NCBI RefSeq assembly: GCF_022554085.1
Contig: NZ_JAKFYR010000001.1
Coordinates: forward strand, 124,001 to 188,000
Direction of reading: 5' to 3'
Length of the DNA: 64,000 bases
Source: Rhodococcus sp. CH91
Lineage (GTDB): Bacteria > Actinomycetota > Actinomycetes > Mycobacteriales > Mycobacteriaceae
A model generated the notes under the pieces. The model saw only the letters and a program-made list of their open reading frames with translations. It made no database searches and had not been told where the DNA came from. A program made the translations under genes and the position numbers. Shown here piece after piece: positions 62,698 to 64,000 of this stretch. Positions within the stretch are counted from its first letter, which is position 1. Each line of letters starts with the position of its first letter.

Positions 62698-64000
62698 TCA
62701 GCCGCTCGCGGCGCTCCACGTCACGGCTTTGGTTTCCAGATATTCCTCGAGTCCTGCCGCGCCCCATTCGCGTCCGAGTCCCGACTGCTTGTATCCGCCG
62801 AACGGGATGTGCGGGGTCACTCCGCCGCCACCTCCGTTGAGCGACACGAAACCGGTGCGGATTCGTTTGGCGATGCCGTAGCCGCGCACCGGATCTGCGG
62901 TGAAGACGCTTCCCCCGAGCCCGAAATCGCTCTCGTTGGCCAGGCGTACCGCGTGATCGTCGTCGTCGAACGGGATCAGGACACCGACGGGACCGAAGAA
63001 CTCCTTCTGCGCGATGTCCATCGAATTGTCGACGTCGACGAACAGGGTGGGCTCGACGAAGAAGCCCTCCTCGAGGCCTTCCGGACGACCGCCGCCGAAG
63101 GCGAGCGTCGCGCCCTCCTCGATGCCGCGGGCGATGAGCTTCTCGACCTTGGTGCGTTGGGCCTCGCTGATCAGTGGACCCATCATGACGCCGGGATCCG
63201 CCGGATCGCCGACAGCGATGCTCCCCAGCCCCGCGGTCACGTAGGCGACGAGTTCGTCGTAGCGGGAGCGGTGCACCAGGGTGCGGGTGAACAGGGAGCA
63301 GCCCTGTCCGGCATGGGTGATCATGTTCCCGATCACCGATTCGGCGGCCTTGGCGAGATCGGCGTCCTCGCAGACGATATTGGCCGACTTGCCTCCGAGC
63401 TCGAGGACGACCTTCTTCAGCGTGGGTGCGGCCTGTTCGTAGACGGCCCGGCCGACGGTGTCGGAGCCTGTGAAGCTCACCAGATCGACATCGCGGTGCG
63501 TCGTGAGTTCGCGACCGGCCTCGGTGTCGCCGGTGACGATGTTGAGGACGCCCGCCGGCAGCCCGGCTTCCTCGGCGATCGTGCCGAGGATCAGTGCCTC
63601 GAGAGGAGTGGCGGGTGCCGGTTTGAGCACGGCGGTACACCCCGCGGCGAGCGCCGGCGCGACCTTCATGATGTTGAGGAAGAGGGGGAAGTTGTATGCC
63701 GAGATCAGCGCGGCGACCCCGGCCGGTTCCCGCAGGACGACACCCTGGCCGATGCCCTGCCCGATGGTCGGCAGCACAGGCCGTTCGAAGTCGAATGCCG
63801 GGAGGATGCGTTCGGCCATGTCGCGGAAGTGCTGCAACGGCGCCCCCACCTGCAGATATTCCGCAAGCGCTCGGGTGGAACCTGCCTCGGCGATACTCAG
63901 ATCGACCAGTTCTGCGCGGCGCTTGTCGAGGGCGTCCGCCATGCGCAGCATCACCTGTGCACGTTCGCGCGGGGACATGAGCGGCCACGGGCCTTCGTCG
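62698..64000 (-). CDS. Aldehyde dehydrogenase family protein (5' end outside window)
   Basis: The frame runs to the window end. Before the ATG at 63978 it continues with the typical ALDH sequence DEGPWPL, so the true start lies beyond 64000. Visible are ALISAYNFPLFLNIMKVAPAL, VLELGGKSANIV (Glu) and THAGQGCSLFTR with the catalytic Cys, plus GLGGSVFTADPVRGYG. It oxidises an aldehyde with NAD(P). It is the first visible gene of the P450 operon, 49 bp upstream of the P450, so the aldehyde may come from that hydroxylation. Confidence 0.93.
   Translation of the reverse strand, partial: DEGPWPLMSPRERAQVMLRMADALDKRRAELVDLSIAEAGSTRALAEYLQVGAPLQHFRDMAERILPAFDFERPVLPTIGQGIGQGVVLREPAGVAALISAYNFPLFLNIMKVAPALAAGCTAVLKPAPATPLEALILGTIAEEAGLPAGVLNIVTGDTEAGRELTTHRDVDLVSFTGSDTVGRAVYEQAAPTLKKVVLELGGKSANIVCEDADLAKAAESVIGNMITHAGQGCSLFTRTLVHRSRYDELVAYVTAGLGSIAVGDPADPGVMMGPLISEAQRTKVEKLIARGIEEGATLAFGGGRPEGLEEGFFVEPTLFVDVDNSMDIAQKEFFGPVGVLIPFDDDDHAVRLANESDFGLGGSVFTADPVRGYGIAKRIRTGFVSLNGGGGGVTPHIPFGGYKQSGLGREWGAAGLEEYLETKAVTWSAASG

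Overview
The window is about 64 kb of very GC-rich chromosomal DNA with short intergenic gaps, frequent GTG starts and many 4-base stop/start overlaps. The gene content points to a Rhodococcus or a close relative in the Mycobacteriales: LysX, GabD2, SigK/RskA, a single-chain acyl-CoA carboxylase, UdgX, MPT83-like fasciclin, cutinase-like and DUF6474/DUF5313 proteins. I see no rRNA, tRNA, CRISPR array, insertion sequence or prophage. One cyclase gene has decayed to a pseudogene.

Layout. 1-7.9 kb: copper handling, with a truncated multicopper oxidase, two cupredoxins and a membrane protein, then (after a nuclease and a coiled-coil protein) a membrane protein, YcnI, CopC and CopD. 7.9-13.3 kb: UdgX, a BC-BCCP-CT carboxylase and a FetB-like permease. 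12.7-16.2 kb: carotenoid operon crtI-crtB-idi with an upstream 43-codon ORF. 16-28 kb: DUF427 protein, TetR-MFS pair, GabD2, GAF-ANTAR protein, a broken cyclase, ArsR-SRPBCC pair, fatty acyl-CoA ligase, GntR regulator and RraA. 28-37 kb: photolyase, a 29-codon ORF, two SDR proteins, lipocalin, fasciclin lipoprotein, a serine-less hydrolase, DUF1365, sigK and rskA. 37-55 kb: PrmC-like methyltransferase, MarR-MMPL pair, lysX, a parS-like palindrome, small enzymes, secreted proteins, gltBD and a TetR-monooxygenase pair. 55-64 kb: large catalase, copper-only-type SOD, a Clp_N/HTH regulator, then a five-gene catabolic operon with DUF, small protein, amidohydrolase, P450 and aldehyde dehydrogenase (cut by the window end).

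Main result. Three sites match the mycobacterial SigK promoter pattern (CCATCC, 16-17 nt, CGAAT) exactly. They lie upstream of the fasciclin gene, upstream of the divergent hydrolase-DUF1365 genes that lead into sigK-rskA, and, 18 kb away, upstream of the carotenoid operon. A one-mismatch copy lies upstream of the 29-codon ORF after the photolyase gene. SigK here has only two cysteines, at residues 133 and 183, as I recall for the redox disulfide of M. tuberculosis SigK. The linked genes (photolyase, carotenoids, lipocalin, fasciclin, DUF1365, SDRs) resemble the singlet-oxygen/light regulons of ChrR/LitR-type systems. I infer a redox-gated SigK photo-oxidative regulon that includes carotenoid synthesis. 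Other operator pairs (TetR, ArsR, Clp_N/HTH) are also clear in the sequence.
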